NCBI GenBank assembly: GCA_029060755.1
Contig: JAIDTI010000050.1
Coordinates: 1 to 51,103, forward strand
Source of the DNA: Ruminococcus sp.
Lineage (GTDB): Bacteria > Bacillota > Clostridia > Oscillospirales > Ruminococcaceae
Reading direction: 5' to 3'
DNA length: 51,103 nucleotides
This document shows positions 24,374 to 32,829 of this stretch, piece by piece. The notes beneath the pieces are model-generated. The model made no database searches, was not told where the DNA came from, and was given only the letters and a program-made list of their open reading frames with translations. The translations under genes were made by a program, and so were the position numbers. The stretch's first letter is position 1, and each line of letters begins with the position of its first letter.

Positions 24374-26350
24374 CTAAGACTTTAATCTGTATATTCTAAG
24401 ACCGTCGAACATACGTAGCATTGCAAGCATACATTTCATAGGCTCTGTATCTTTGTCCTGTTCTTCTTTGTTGAGACGTTTATAGTTTTTTTCTGCCATT
24501 TCGTCGGTAACTGTTCCCTGTTCTGCACTGAAACCCGGTATCAAATCCATATGCTGACGTTTGATTTCACGCTCTGCATTTTCGGGCAAACCGTACTCCC
24601 AGCCCATATTATAGTGTTCAGTAAGCCACCTTTTATGTTCAGCAATACCGATTTTTTTGAGTTCGTCGCCAGAAAAATCCTCAACCATTTCAAAATCAAC
24701 CTGTCTGTCAGTATAAAAACAGTCTATCATATTCATATAACCTGCAAAAGCCTTAGCCTGATTTATATTTGAAAGTTTGTATTCAAGCGAAAGTTTGTTG
24801 AAAGATTCGGTTAATTTTTCTATTGTATCTTTATCACTGAAATTTTTCCATTCCTTACCGTTCCAGCGACCGTTAAGAACAACCGCAAAATTATAAAGAC
24901 TAAGGAAATTACTGTTTGACAGATAATTTTTTGTGCCTTCGTGAACTTTTTTACTTTCAGAAAACTTGACCTCTAAATTTATGTCATTCAGGTTGACTAT
25001 TTTTCTTATATCAGACAAGAAACAGGATATTCCATCGGAATCCTTGATGTACATTTTAGAATATGCCTTTAATTCAGGGGCTTTTTCTTTGTTTTCTTCT
25101 TTGAATTTACGTTTTAAGTATTCTTCATATTCGTCCTCAAAACGCTTTATTTTTGCATATTCCTTTTCATCATAGATATAATCGGCTTCTATAGAATTGT
25201 CATGCAGTTCAAATCTACAGTCCATAGGGTGTAGCTCAAGTTTGGAGTTTCTGCCATAAGCGATTCTGTCCCAGCACTGAAGTTCGTCACAAAGCATAAG
25301 CATATATGCAAGCGGGTGCAGATTCATGTTAAATGGTTTATTGTCATCACTCTTATATCTGGCAATGTTGAATTTATACAGACTGTTGTGCATAAGAACA
25401 GCCGTCAGCGCATCAAGGTGTTCATTTTTCACTTCAAAGTCAGTTCTGTCGAACAGCATTTTAAACAGGGCAACCGCACTGAAATATGCGTGGTCTATAT
25501 AATTTTCAAATTCATTTGGCTCTGTAGGCTTTTTGGACAAACATGAAAGCATTTCATTTTCATCTAAAGAATATACCTTGCCAAGTTTTTCAATCAAAAT
25601 ATACGCAAAAAGTTCATTAATTGTTTTGAAATGTCTGGCGGGATATATTGCTCTTATTTTATCGGAAACAGCATCGCTGATACTTATAAAATCAGTTAGT
25701 CTGCGATAGGAGATATGTGGGCAATATTCACGCTTCATATTCTGTACTTCAAAATACGAACAGACTTCCTCAAAAGGCAGTTCAAAAAGGTATCCTATGT
25801 CATGGAACAGTGAAGCAAGTCCCCAGTATTCCAGATAGTGACAGGCAGATTTTTCAGCGGAAAGTCCATAATATTCGGAATAAACTTTGCGGAAGGCTGA
25901 ACTGTTGTAATAGAACGCAAGACCAAGTGCAAATACATAAACGGAATGTGAATAATGGTCACGGTGTTTCATTAAAAGACCACTGGCGTTAGCCTCAAAT
26001 TCCGAAAGCAGTTCAATAACTCTGCGGACATCGCCGTAATTTCCGATGAACATCTCAAGATAACAGAAATAAACGTCAAAAGCGTCCTTTTTCTTTCCCG
26101 ATTTCAAAAAACGTTCAAGAGCATTTTCAAGGCAAAGTTTCTCTATATCCATTTGCATATTATATGGAATCTGCGATTCTTTTATTGAAGCTCCGCAGAA
26201 TCTGTTTTCTTCTTCTTCGGTTTTGGTTTTTTCCTCACTGAAACGCATATTCTCACAGCACTCACGTATAAATTTCAGTACAGAGCCTTCAAGGGAAGTT
26301 TCTGGATAATTTATACTTTTTATTTTATTCTTGATTGTTGTATAACTCAT
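24374..26350 (-). CDS. HD-domain and RyR-domain protein
   Basis: The 658-residue soluble protein has an HD-like region (about 120-390): H-R-D-H-Y-S-H (129-135), the F-H-D-I-G doublet His183/Asp184, and D-E-L-Q-C-W-D further on, consistent with a metal-dependent phosphohydrolase. The C-terminal domain (about 560-655) matches the RyR fold: A-E-H-K-R-W (571-575), M-G-W-E-Y-G, and the late N-Y-K-R-L...E-Q-D-K-D-T. Between them lie Lys/Glu-rich helices. RyR domains in bacteria have been proposed to bind nucleotide-derived ligands in signalling or conflict systems. It has its own promoter and is followed only by the 18-residue ORF. Function is open. Confidence 0.75.
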   Translation of the reverse strand: MSYTTIKNKIKSINYPETSLEGSVLKFIRECCENMRFSEEKTKTEEEENRFCGASIKESQIPYNMQMDIEKLCLENALERFLKSGKKKDAFDVYFCYLEMFIGNYGDVRRVIELLSEFEANASGLLMKHRDHYSHSVYVFALGLAFYYNSSAFRKVYSEYYGLSAEKSACHYLEYWGLASLFHDIGYLFELPFEEVCSYFEVQNMKREYCPHISYRRLTDFISISDAVSDKIRAIYPARHFKTINELFAYILIEKLGKVYSLDENEMLSCLSKKPTEPNEFENYIDHAYFSAVALFKMLFDRTDFEVKNEHLDALTAVLMHNSLYKFNIARYKSDDNKPFNMNLHPLAYMLMLCDELQCWDRIAYGRNSKLELHPMDCRFELHDNSIEADYIYDEKEYAKIKRFEDEYEEYLKRKFKEENKEKAPELKAYSKMYIKDSDGISCFLSDIRKIVNLNDINLEVKFSESKKVHEGTKNYLSNSNFLSLYNFAVVLNGRWNGKEWKNFSDKDTIEKLTESFNKLSLEYKLSNINQAKAFAGYMNMIDCFYTDRQVDFEMVEDFSGDELKKIGIAEHKRWLTEHYNMGWEYGLPENAEREIKRQHMDLIPGFSAEQGTVTDEMAEKNYKRLNKEEQDKDTEPMKCMLAMLRMFDGLRIYRLKS

Positions 26351-26384
26351 AATTTTCTTCTGAAATTAAAAAGATATTAAAACT

Positions 26385-26413
26385 ATTGTAACATTAAATG
26401 GTCGGTTTGTCAA
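26385..26413 (-). promoter_or_regulatory. Sigma-A promoter of the HD-RyR gene
   Basis: TTGACA (26408-26413) and TACAAT (26385-26390) have a 17-bp spacer on the minus strand, 35 bp before the start codon. Confidence 0.75.
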
Positions 26414-26598
26414 GTATTTTTATTCATTTACATATGGTTTACGGGCATTATCAGGTATAATCAAGAATAAATGTCTTTCTTTTGCAGTCTTTGTTTTCCT
26501 CGGGCAAACGGTCATGACAACAGACATTTTTATATAACTGATTTACTTAAAAATCAGGAAATTTTTTCCAATGGAATGTTTTTCTTAACGAAAAACTC
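26414..26598. other. Intergenic region with a hairpin, between divergent promoters
   Basis: No ORF is convincing here. AAATGTCT (26469-26476) can pair with AGACATTT (26522-26529), followed by TATAT, and a TATAAT-like element stands at about 26456-26461. A short RNA is possible but unsupported by any family I know. Confidence 0.25.
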
Positions 26599-26627
26599 TT
26601 GACAATCCTTTAACTATATGCTATACT
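26599..26627 (+). promoter_or_regulatory. Promoter of the sugar-phosphate transferase gene
   Basis: TTGACA (26599-26604) and TATACT (26622-26627) are 17 bp apart. The start codon is at 26849, so the leader is about 215 nt long. It holds one weak hairpin (TTTTTGACA/TGTCGAAAA near 26693-26718) and no ORF. Confidence 0.7.
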
Positions 26628-26848
26628 ATATTTCAGATGATAAATCAATATATTCATTACAGCATGCTTATTATAAAGAAAAAAGCTGTTATTTTTGACA
26701 AAAAATTCTGTCGAAAATGCTGTTTTGATATATATATCGATAAAGTAAAATAAGTTGTTAAATAAAGAATTATGAAAGAGATTATAGAAATCATAAAAAA
26801 TATTCAGATTAAATCAGTATTGAATGGGATTTGAAGTAGGAGGTTATT

Positions 26849-27685
26849 ATGCAGGCAGAAATAAAAAGTAAAGAACATATGCTATCAGAAGATGAGGTTA
26901 CAAGGGATTTTCTGAAATCGCTGAAAGAAAATGACAATCCGAAACCTACAAGACCGGGCAGTGGCGAAAAGATTGGTGTAACAAATTATCCGATTCTGGA
27001 GTTTGATAATGAAGCACTGGAGTTATTACATGAAGGTGTAGTTAATACTCTTAAATATAGCAAAGTGAAACCGGCTGGCGGAAAGGGTTATGAAATTATA
27101 AAGAGAGCATTTGATATTGTTGCTTCTGCTTGTGCATTGGCAGTTCTTGCAGTTCCAATTGGTATCGTTGCACTTATTATCTATATTGACGACAAGGGCA
27201 ATCCATTTTTCTCACAAGTCCGTCTTACAAAAAATGGAAAGCCGTTTAAAATGTACAAACTCCGTACTATGTGTATGGACGCAGAAAAGCGATTTGCAGA
27301 GGTACAGAAAGAAAACCAGTCAGACGGTCTTGCTTTCAAAAGCGATAAAGACCCTCGCATTACTCGAATAGGCGGTGTTCTTCGTAAACTTTCAATCGAC
27401 GAACTTCCTCAGTTTTATAATACGTTAAAAGGTGATATGAGTATAATCGGACCACGTCCGCCTCTCCCACGTGAAGTTGTACTGTATACACCTGAACAGA
27501 TGGACAGACTTCTTGTTAAAGGCGGTTTATCGTGCATTTGTCAAACCGAAGGTCGCAGTGATATGGAATTCGACAAGTGGGTTGAAGGTGATGTTAAATA
27601 CATAAAAAACCGCAGTATCGGTCTTGATTTGAAACTTATGTTTAAAACGGTTATTGCAGTAATATTAAAAAAAGGGGCGAAGTGA
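26849..27685 (+). CDS. Undecaprenyl-phosphate sugar phosphotransferase
   Basis: The 278-residue protein has a soluble N-terminal extension of about 80 residues, then the bacterial sugar transferase domain (PF02397 type). A membrane helix (about 93-113) follows K-R-A-F-D-I-V-A-S. Motifs are F-F-S-Q-V-R, K-M-Y-K-L-R-T-M, I-D-E-L-P-Q-F-Y-N and G-D-M-S-I-I-G-P-R-P. It transfers a sugar-1-phosphate to undecaprenyl phosphate, the first step of exopolysaccharide or glycan synthesis. It stands alone, with no glycosyltransferase cluster beside it, so it may prime a pathway encoded elsewhere, perhaps protein glycosylation of the Thr-rich linkers. AGGAGG precedes the ATG. Confidence 0.92.
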   Translation: MQAEIKSKEHMLSEDEVTRDFLKSLKENDNPKPTRPGSGEKIGVTNYPILEFDNEALELLHEGVVNTLKYSKVKPAGGKGYEIIKRAFDIVASACALAVLAVPIGIVALIIYIDDKGNPFFSQVRLTKNGKPFKMYKLRTMCMDAEKRFAEVQKENQSDGLAFKSDKDPRITRIGGVLRKLSIDELPQFYNTLKGDMSIIGPRPPLPREVVLYTPEQMDRLLVKGGLSCICQTEGRSDMEFDKWVEGDVKYIKNRSIGLDLKLMFKTVIAVILKKGAK

Positions 27686-27707
27686 AAACACTTAGTCTTT
27701 TTGGTAT

Positions 27708-27735
27708 AAAAAATGCTCTTGAACGAGCATTTTTT
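27708..27735. terminator. Bidirectional terminator
   Basis: An 11-bp stem (27708-27718 / 27725-27735, core ATGCTC/GAGCAT) has A and T runs and lies between the converging sugar transferase and scaffoldin genes. Confidence 0.88.
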
Positions 27736-27741
27736 GTTATA

Positions 27742-29046
27742 TTATAACTCTGAAATCAAAAATTCTTCTAAACTTTTTGTACCGCCTGTTGATGTATAAG
27801 AATAATATGAAAGTATAGCTGATGCGTCACCTGCATCTACAACACCATTTCCATCAATATCACCGAATTTTCCTGATACAGTCTGCGGATATGCACTTGC
27901 ATCTGTGATATTTAAAAACTTATCAAGTTCTTCTGTACCGCCTGTTGACAAATAAGCATAATAAGAAAGCATCAATGATGCATCATTTGCATCTACTATG
28001 TCATTTCCGTCAATATCACCTAATTTTTTTGCAGGTTCTGTTGTTGTGGTAGTAGTTGTTTCTTCTGTTGTAGTAGTAGTTTCCTCTGTTGTGGTAGTAG
28101 TTGTTTCTTCTGTTGTAGTAGTAGTTTCCTCTGTTGTTGTAGTGGTTGTTTCTTCTGTTGTAGTAGTAGTTTCCTCTGTTGTAGTGGTTGTTTCCTCTGT
28201 TGTAGTAGTAGTTTCCTCTGTGGTTGTAGTAGTTGTTTCTTCTGTTGTAACAGATGTTGTTGTTATTCCGTTACCCATAATCGCAATCACACCGTCCACA
28301 CCTGAATCAACATTTGCAACAGCCGGACATGATTCAACAATACCATAAATAACGTTTCCGTTAATGTCAAGAATATCAGTTGCAGGATTAAACGAATTTG
28401 TTATACCATTATTTATACCTCTTGTAAAAGTATAAGCCTGCATAATCTGACCATATACATCATTGGACTTACTGGTAAATACACCTTTGTAACCGTCAGC
28501 AGATTTATAATAAATATCAAAGGGATAAACGTCACCCGAATATGCATCATCTGGAAGTGTAAAAGTCAATGTCCAGAGAACACCATCACGACCGCTGTCT
28601 GAAGTACCCATACTTTCCAAGATTACACCTTTCATTCCTGAAACAGAAACATTTGGCTCATCTTTAATTGTGCGGACAGAAAAAGAATCCGCAGCACTGC
28701 CAAGCTTGACATCGGGATTTCCTGAGCCGTCTCTTGTAATTGTCAGGCGTGAATCATAATAAATACGGAGACCTGTATAGCAATACTGCGAATCTGCACC
28801 GCTTACTACTACACTTACACTCTGTGTCGGGTTCTGTCTTGCTTCATCAATGCTTATCAGCTTGCTTTCAACATAAAGATGTGGTCTTATTTCGGACTGG
28901 TCAACCAATTCCTGTTTGTAGCCACCCAGTTCTCCTGTAAGTTCAGCTGCCGAAGATACAATCAGGTTATCACCAGCAATATAAGGAACTGTAAAAGATG
29001 CCATAGCAAGTGTAAAAGCAAGTATACTGCTTAAAACTTTTTTCAT
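27742..29046 (-). CDS. Single-cohesin adaptor scaffoldin with C-terminal dockerin (ScaC-like)
   Basis: The 434-residue secreted protein has a signal peptide (1-33). A cohesin-like beta-sandwich follows (about 50-240): V-S-V-V-V-S-G-A, C-Y-T-G-L-R-I-Y-Y-D-S-R-L, and L-W-T-L-T-F-T-L-P-D-D-A-Y-S-G-D. Next is a Thr/Glu-rich linker (about 263-340) and two calcium-loop units of a dockerin (about 343-434): G-D-I-D-G-N-D-I-V-D-A-N-D and G-D-I-D-G-N-G-V-V-D-A-G-D, each followed by S-Y-Y-x-Y-x-S-T-G-G. This is the layout of Ruminococcus flavefaciens ScaC, an adaptor that swaps dockerin specificity between enzymes and the primary scaffold. It stands alone with its own promoter. The cohesin call rests on pattern recognition, not a profile search. 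Confidence 0.8.
   Translation of the reverse strand: MKKVLSSILAFTLAMASFTVPYIAGDNLIVSSAAELTGELGGYKQELVDQSEIRPHLYVESKLISIDEARQNPTQSVSVVVSGADSQYCYTGLRIYYDSRLTITRDGSGNPDVKLGSAADSFSVRTIKDEPNVSVSGMKGVILESMGTSDSGRDGVLWTLTFTLPDDAYSGDVYPFDIYYKSADGYKGVFTSKSNDVYGQIMQAYTFTRGINNGITNSFNPATDILDINGNVIYGIVESCPAVANVDSGVDGVIAIMGNGITTTSVTTEETTTTTTEETTTTTEETTTTTEETTTTTEETTTTTTEETTTTTEETTTTTTEETTTTTEETTTTTTTEPAKKLGDIDGNDIVDANDASLMLSYYAYLSTGGTEELDKFLNITDASAYPQTVSGKFGDIDGNGVVDAGDASAILSYYSYTSTGGTKSLEEFLISEL
28035..28258 (-). repeat. Thr/Glu linker repeat tract
   Basis: A short-period DNA repeat encodes T-T-T-T-T-E-E units in the scaffoldin linker. The opposite strand reads as a long Val-rich ORF, which is a shadow. 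Confidence 0.8.
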
Positions 29047-29085
29047 AAATATTTCCTCTTTTCTTAAAAAATAAGCTTACATAAT

Positions 29086-29115
29086 ATTATACCATAAAAT
29101 TTTATTGAATGTCAA
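29086..29115 (-). promoter_or_regulatory. Promoter of the adaptor scaffoldin
   Basis: TTGACA (29110-29115) and TATAAT (29086-29091) have an 18-bp spacer on the minus strand, about 40 bp before the start codon. Confidence 0.75.
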
Positions 29116-29163
29116 TATTATTTCCTACAGAATATATCAACTTTTTTGTGAATATTTCACAAA

Positions 29164-30018
29164 TCAGCTTGACATAAGTGCATCTGAAACTGCTGTAAGC
29201 TGTTCCATTGTAAGAGCTTCAATGCGTATGGATTCAGAAATATCAAGTGATTTCAGAACATCATAAACAATATTTTTATCAATTCCCATAACAGACGACA
29301 GCGAATTTGCAAGAGTTTTTCTGCGCTGTGAAAATCCTGCTTTCACCATTTTAAAGAAAAATTTTTCCTGATTCTCATTCAATAACGACTTTTTATTCAG
29401 GTCAATTTTTATCACTGCTGAATCAACATTAGGAGACGGCATAAAACTGCCACGGGAAACACCAAAAAGCTGTGTGACAGTACCATAATAGTTGACTCCG
29501 ACAGTAATTGCACCTGATTCACGTGTACCCACTTCCGCACAAAGTCTTTGTGCAGCTTCTTTCTGCACCATAACTGTAATTGATTCAACAGGCAGTCTGC
29601 TTTCAAGGAGCATCATAATTATCGGCGACGTGATATAATAGGGCAGATTTGCACATACAGCAACTTTCAATCCCGAAAAATCATCGCTTATAATTTTTTG
29701 CAGGTCAGCTTTCATTACATCTTCATTATAGATTTTTATATTATCAAAATCTGCAAGTGTTTCAGCAAGAACAGGCATAAGACGACTGTCAATTTCAACG
29801 GCTGAAACCTTGTCGGCTCTCAAGGCAAGTTCTTTTGTGAGAACGCCTATTCCTGTTCCGATTTCAAGTATTCCATAGCCTGATTTAGCATTGCCATTTT
29901 CAGCTATTTTCGGACATATATCAGGATTTATTATAAAATTCTGTCCTAAACCTTTGGAAAAATTAAACCCATGTCGGCTTAATATATCTTTAACTGTATT
30001 AATATTAGTCAGATTCAT
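29164..30018 (-). CDS. rsmA: 16S rRNA dimethyladenosine transferase
   Basis: The 284-residue methyltransferase shows G-Q-N-F-I-I-N-P, the AdoMet loop L-E-I-G-T-G-I-G-V-L-T, and the catalytic N-L-P-Y-Y-I-T-S-P. The family pattern V-Q-K-E-A-A-Q-R-L-C-A and the C-terminal G-F-S-Q-R-R-K-T-L-x-N-S-L are also present. It dimethylates A1518 and A1519 of 16S rRNA. Its start overlaps the flavoprotein gene by 4 bp. A single-base change in this gene gives kasugamycin resistance in other bacteria; nothing here suggests loss of function. Confidence 0.96.
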   Translation of the reverse strand: MNLTNINTVKDILSRHGFNFSKGLGQNFIINPDICPKIAENGNAKSGYGILEIGTGIGVLTKELALRADKVSAVEIDSRLMPVLAETLADFDNIKIYNEDVMKADLQKIISDDFSGLKVAVCANLPYYITSPIIMMLLESRLPVESITVMVQKEAAQRLCAEVGTRESGAITVGVNYYGTVTQLFGVSRGSFMPSPNVDSAVIKIDLNKKSLLNENQEKFFFKMVKAGFSQRRKTLANSLSSVMGIDKNIVYDVLKSLDISESIRIEALTMEQLTAVSDALMSS

Positions 30019-31604
30019 TTGCTTTTCTCCGATACAATTTTATTTATAACAGCCTCCGCACATTTCATGCCGTCAACTGCTGCTGAAACAATACCGCCTG
30101 CATAGCCTGCACCCTCTCCGCACGGATAAAGTCCACCGACTGAAACAGATTCAAGTGATTCTGTGCGGTTTATACGTACAGGTGAACTGCTCCTGCTTTC
30201 GATTCCAGTAAGCACTGCGTCAGCACTGTCAAATCCGCTTATTTTTTTGCCCATTTCCTTAATGCCGATTTTCAGCGATTCACATACATAGTCGGGCAGA
30301 TATTCTTCAGGATTTGCAAATTTTGTGTGTGGCTGATATGACGGTTTTACCTTGCCGAATTTTTCAGAAGTTTTTCCCTCTATGAAATCCCCGAAAAGTG
30401 CAACAGGTGCGGAATAATCTGAACCACCTGAAACAAATGCCTTTTCCTCAAGTTCACGCTGAAAATACATTCCAGCCAATGGGTGACTGTTTCCGTAGTC
30501 TGATGTATTTATATTGACTAAAAGTGCGGAGTTGGAGTTTTCGGCATCTCTTGCAAAACAGCTCATACCATTGACAGCAAGTCGCCCCTCCTCCGATGAC
30601 GCAGGCACAACATATCCGCCCGGACACATACAGAATGTGTATAGTGTGCGACCGTTCGGGAGATGTGCTGCCAGTTTGTAATCGGCTGATTTAAGTGCAG
30701 GATTTCCTGCAAATTTTCCATACATTGCTTTGTCAATATCTTTTCGGAGATGCTCAATTCTTACGCCTACAGCAAAGCTTTTCTGCGATAAATCAACATT
30801 TTCAGCATACAGCATTTCAAACACATCTCTTGCACTATGCCCCGTAGCAAGAATGACATTATCTGTTTCAATGCGGTTGATTCTTTCTTCGTCTGTATAT
30901 GTTATTGCTGAAATACAGCCGTCTGCTGTTTCATATCCAATAAATTTAGCACCGAATCTTATTTCACCGCCAAATGAAATAACGTGATTGCGCAGATTTC
31001 TGACAGTCTCACGAAGTTTGTCTGTACCGATATGTGGCTTTGCAAGGTACTTTATTTCATCAGGCGCACCAAATTCAACAAGCTTTTCAAGAATCCAGCC
31101 GATTCGCTTGTCCTTTATACCTGTTGTAAGCTTGCCGTCCGAAAAAGTACCTGCTCCACCCTCACCGAACTGAATATTACATTCCGTATCAAGTTTACCG
31201 CCGTTTCTGAACGTCTCAACAGCTTTTACACGTCTGTCAACGTCCATGCCTCTTTCAAGCACAATCGGATTTGCCCCCGACATTGCAAGTACAAGAGATG
31301 CGAACATTCCCGCAGGTCCGAAGCCGACTACAACAGGACGTTTTTCAGCGTGGACTTTCTGTACCGTATATTGAAAATACTCAATTGGAACGGCGTTTTT
31401 TATGTAATTTTCGCTCTTTGCTGATATATCAACCGAAATTATAAAGTGAACATCACTTTTTTTTCTTGCATCAACAGATTTCTTTACAAGTCTGACTGAC
31501 TTTATATTTTTTTCGGGTATGCTGAATTTATCTGAACAGAATTTTTTCAGCTTACCGAAATCAAAATCAAGCGGAACTTTTATATTGTTAATCCTTATCA
31601 TCAC
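30015..31604 (-). CDS. FAD-dependent dehydrogenase (COG2509 type)
   Basis: The 529-residue flavoprotein has an N-terminal alpha/beta domain (about 1-90), then the FAD-binding loop V-V-V-G-F-G-P-A-G-M-F-A. The family-typical stretches N-I-Q-F-G-E-G-G-A-G-T-F-S-D-G-K-L and P-C-G-E-G-A-G-Y-A-G-G-I-V-S-A-A-V-D-G follow. The family is widespread in Firmicutes but its substrate is not established. It is translationally coupled to rsmA and overlaps the next flavoprotein gene by 17 bp, so the four genes from mscS to rsmA form one operon. Confidence 0.88.
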   Translation of the reverse strand: MMIRINNIKVPLDFDFGKLKKFCSDKFSIPEKNIKSVRLVKKSVDARKKSDVHFIISVDISAKSENYIKNAVPIEYFQYTVQKVHAEKRPVVVGFGPAGMFASLVLAMSGANPIVLERGMDVDRRVKAVETFRNGGKLDTECNIQFGEGGAGTFSDGKLTTGIKDKRIGWILEKLVEFGAPDEIKYLAKPHIGTDKLRETVRNLRNHVISFGGEIRFGAKFIGYETADGCISAITYTDEERINRIETDNVILATGHSARDVFEMLYAENVDLSQKSFAVGVRIEHLRKDIDKAMYGKFAGNPALKSADYKLAAHLPNGRTLYTFCMCPGGYVVPASSEEGRLAVNGMSCFARDAENSNSALLVNINTSDYGNSHPLAGMYFQRELEEKAFVSGGSDYSAPVALFGDFIEGKTSEKFGKVKPSYQPHTKFANPEEYLPDYVCESLKIGIKEMGKKISGFDSADAVLTGIESRSSSPVRINRTESLESVSVGGLYPCGEGAGYAGGIVSAAVDGMKCAEAVINKIVSEKSK

Positions 31605-32829
31605 TTGCCGCCTTTCTGCCGACTAAAATTCCAGATGACCATGCCCACTGAAGATTATAGCCACCACAATCCCCCACAACATCAAGAACTTCACCGCAAA
31701 AATACATTCCCTTATGCTTTTTTGCCCGTAGATTCTTGTCTACTTGTGATGCAGTAATTCCGCCCATTGTCGCCTGAGCATTCTGCCACGGTGAACAGCC
31801 CTCAACTTCAAATTCAAGTGCCTTTATCTTTTTACATATTGCAGAAATATCATTAGCTGTCAATGATGAAATTTTATCTGTAAGAGGACGATTTACAGCG
31901 TTTTTTGTGATATACAAAGCAAGATTTTTTGTAAATGCTCCTGTAAGAAAATCTTCTAATGTATATTCTGCCCTGCTTTTCCTGATACTGTAAATATATT
32001 CCTCAAGATTCGTCAACGGAATATCGGGCATCAAATCAATCACAAGACTTAATTTCCCCTCATATTTCTGAAAAAGATATGCAAGATTAAACACACATAT
32101 TCCTGAAATATTGTTGTCATTGAATTGCAGTTCACCTTTTTCGGTACGCAGGATTTTTCCGTCTGAAACTGCCGACACCTCACCTTTTACACGCACACCC
32201 TTTAAGCCTTTCAGCTTATTTGGATTCACTTTTAACGGTGCAACAGCAGGGCATATTTTAGATGTAATATATCCCATATTTTTCAGCAGACGAATAATTT
32301 TTCCGTCCGTACCAAATGACGGTGCAGAATATCCACCCGAAGCTATGATAAGTCGCTGACAGCTTATTTCACCGTCCTTATGTTTCAACTTGAAACCGTC
32401 CTTTAATAATATACCAGATACAATATCAGTTATTTCACAGTTGCACATTTCAATAACACCAAACTCCTGCATTTTCAGTCGCAGTGCATTAAGAACTGTT
32501 GTTGCATTATTGCTTCGGGGATAAATACCGCCCTCTCTCCCCTCACTGCCGTTAATACAGAGTACGCCTAATGTATCAGTAAAAAACTCCTTATAATCTG
32601 GCATCTCCTGTATAATTTCCATAGCATTTACAGAGCCGTGATAATTATACGCAGAAATATTCATGTTGCTTAGATTGCACTTGCCGTTGCCTGTTGCTAT
32701 TATTTTTTTGCCGACTCTTGCAAGTTTTTCTATTACAACAACACTTTTTTGTGGATTTGTCATTTTTGCAGAGATAGCTGCTGTAAGTCCTGATGCTCCA
32801 CCACCTATAATTGCTATATCATATTTCAT
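31588..32829 (-). CDS. HI0933/BaiN-like FAD-binding oxidoreductase
   Basis: The 413-residue protein begins with the FAD-binding I-A-I-I-G-G-G-A-S-G-L-T-A-A. It contains N-G-K-C-N-L-S-N and the C-terminal M-Y-F-C-G-E-V-L-D-V-V-G-D-C-G-G-Y-N-L-Q-W-A-W-S-S-G, both diagnostic of the HI0933 flavoprotein family. The related BaiN is linked to reduction of bile-acid intermediates; most members are uncharacterised. It overlaps both neighbours slightly. A redox role is firm, the substrate is not. Confidence 0.9.
   Translation of the reverse strand: MKYDIAIIGGGASGLTAAISAKMTNPQKSVVVIEKLARVGKKIIATGNGKCNLSNMNISAYNYHGSVNAMEIIQEMPDYKEFFTDTLGVLCINGSEGREGGIYPRSNNATTVLNALRLKMQEFGVIEMCNCEITDIVSGILLKDGFKLKHKDGEISCQRLIIASGGYSAPSFGTDGKIIRLLKNMGYITSKICPAVAPLKVNPNKLKGLKGVRVKGEVSAVSDGKILRTEKGELQFNDNNISGICVFNLAYLFQKYEGKLSLVIDLMPDIPLTNLEEYIYSIRKSRAEYTLEDFLTGAFTKNLALYITKNAVNRPLTDKISSLTANDISAICKKIKALEFEVEGCSPWQNAQATMGGITASQVDKNLRAKKHKGMYFCGEVLDVVGDCGGYNLQWAWSSGILVGRKAASDDKD

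Noticed and set aside
26490-26530. c-di-GMP (GEMM) riboswitch, suggested by GGGCAAAC
   Set aside because: The second conserved block and the tetraloop/receptor are missing, and the element lies upstream of the nearest promoter.
28035-28258. CRISPR-like repeats
   Set aside because: The period is short, there are no unique spacers, and the tract encodes a Thr-rich linker in frame. No cas genes are present.
27998-28348. Long Val-rich reading frame on the plus strand
   Set aside because: It is the antisense shadow of the Thr/Glu linker of the scaffoldin; the same applies at 38226-38486.
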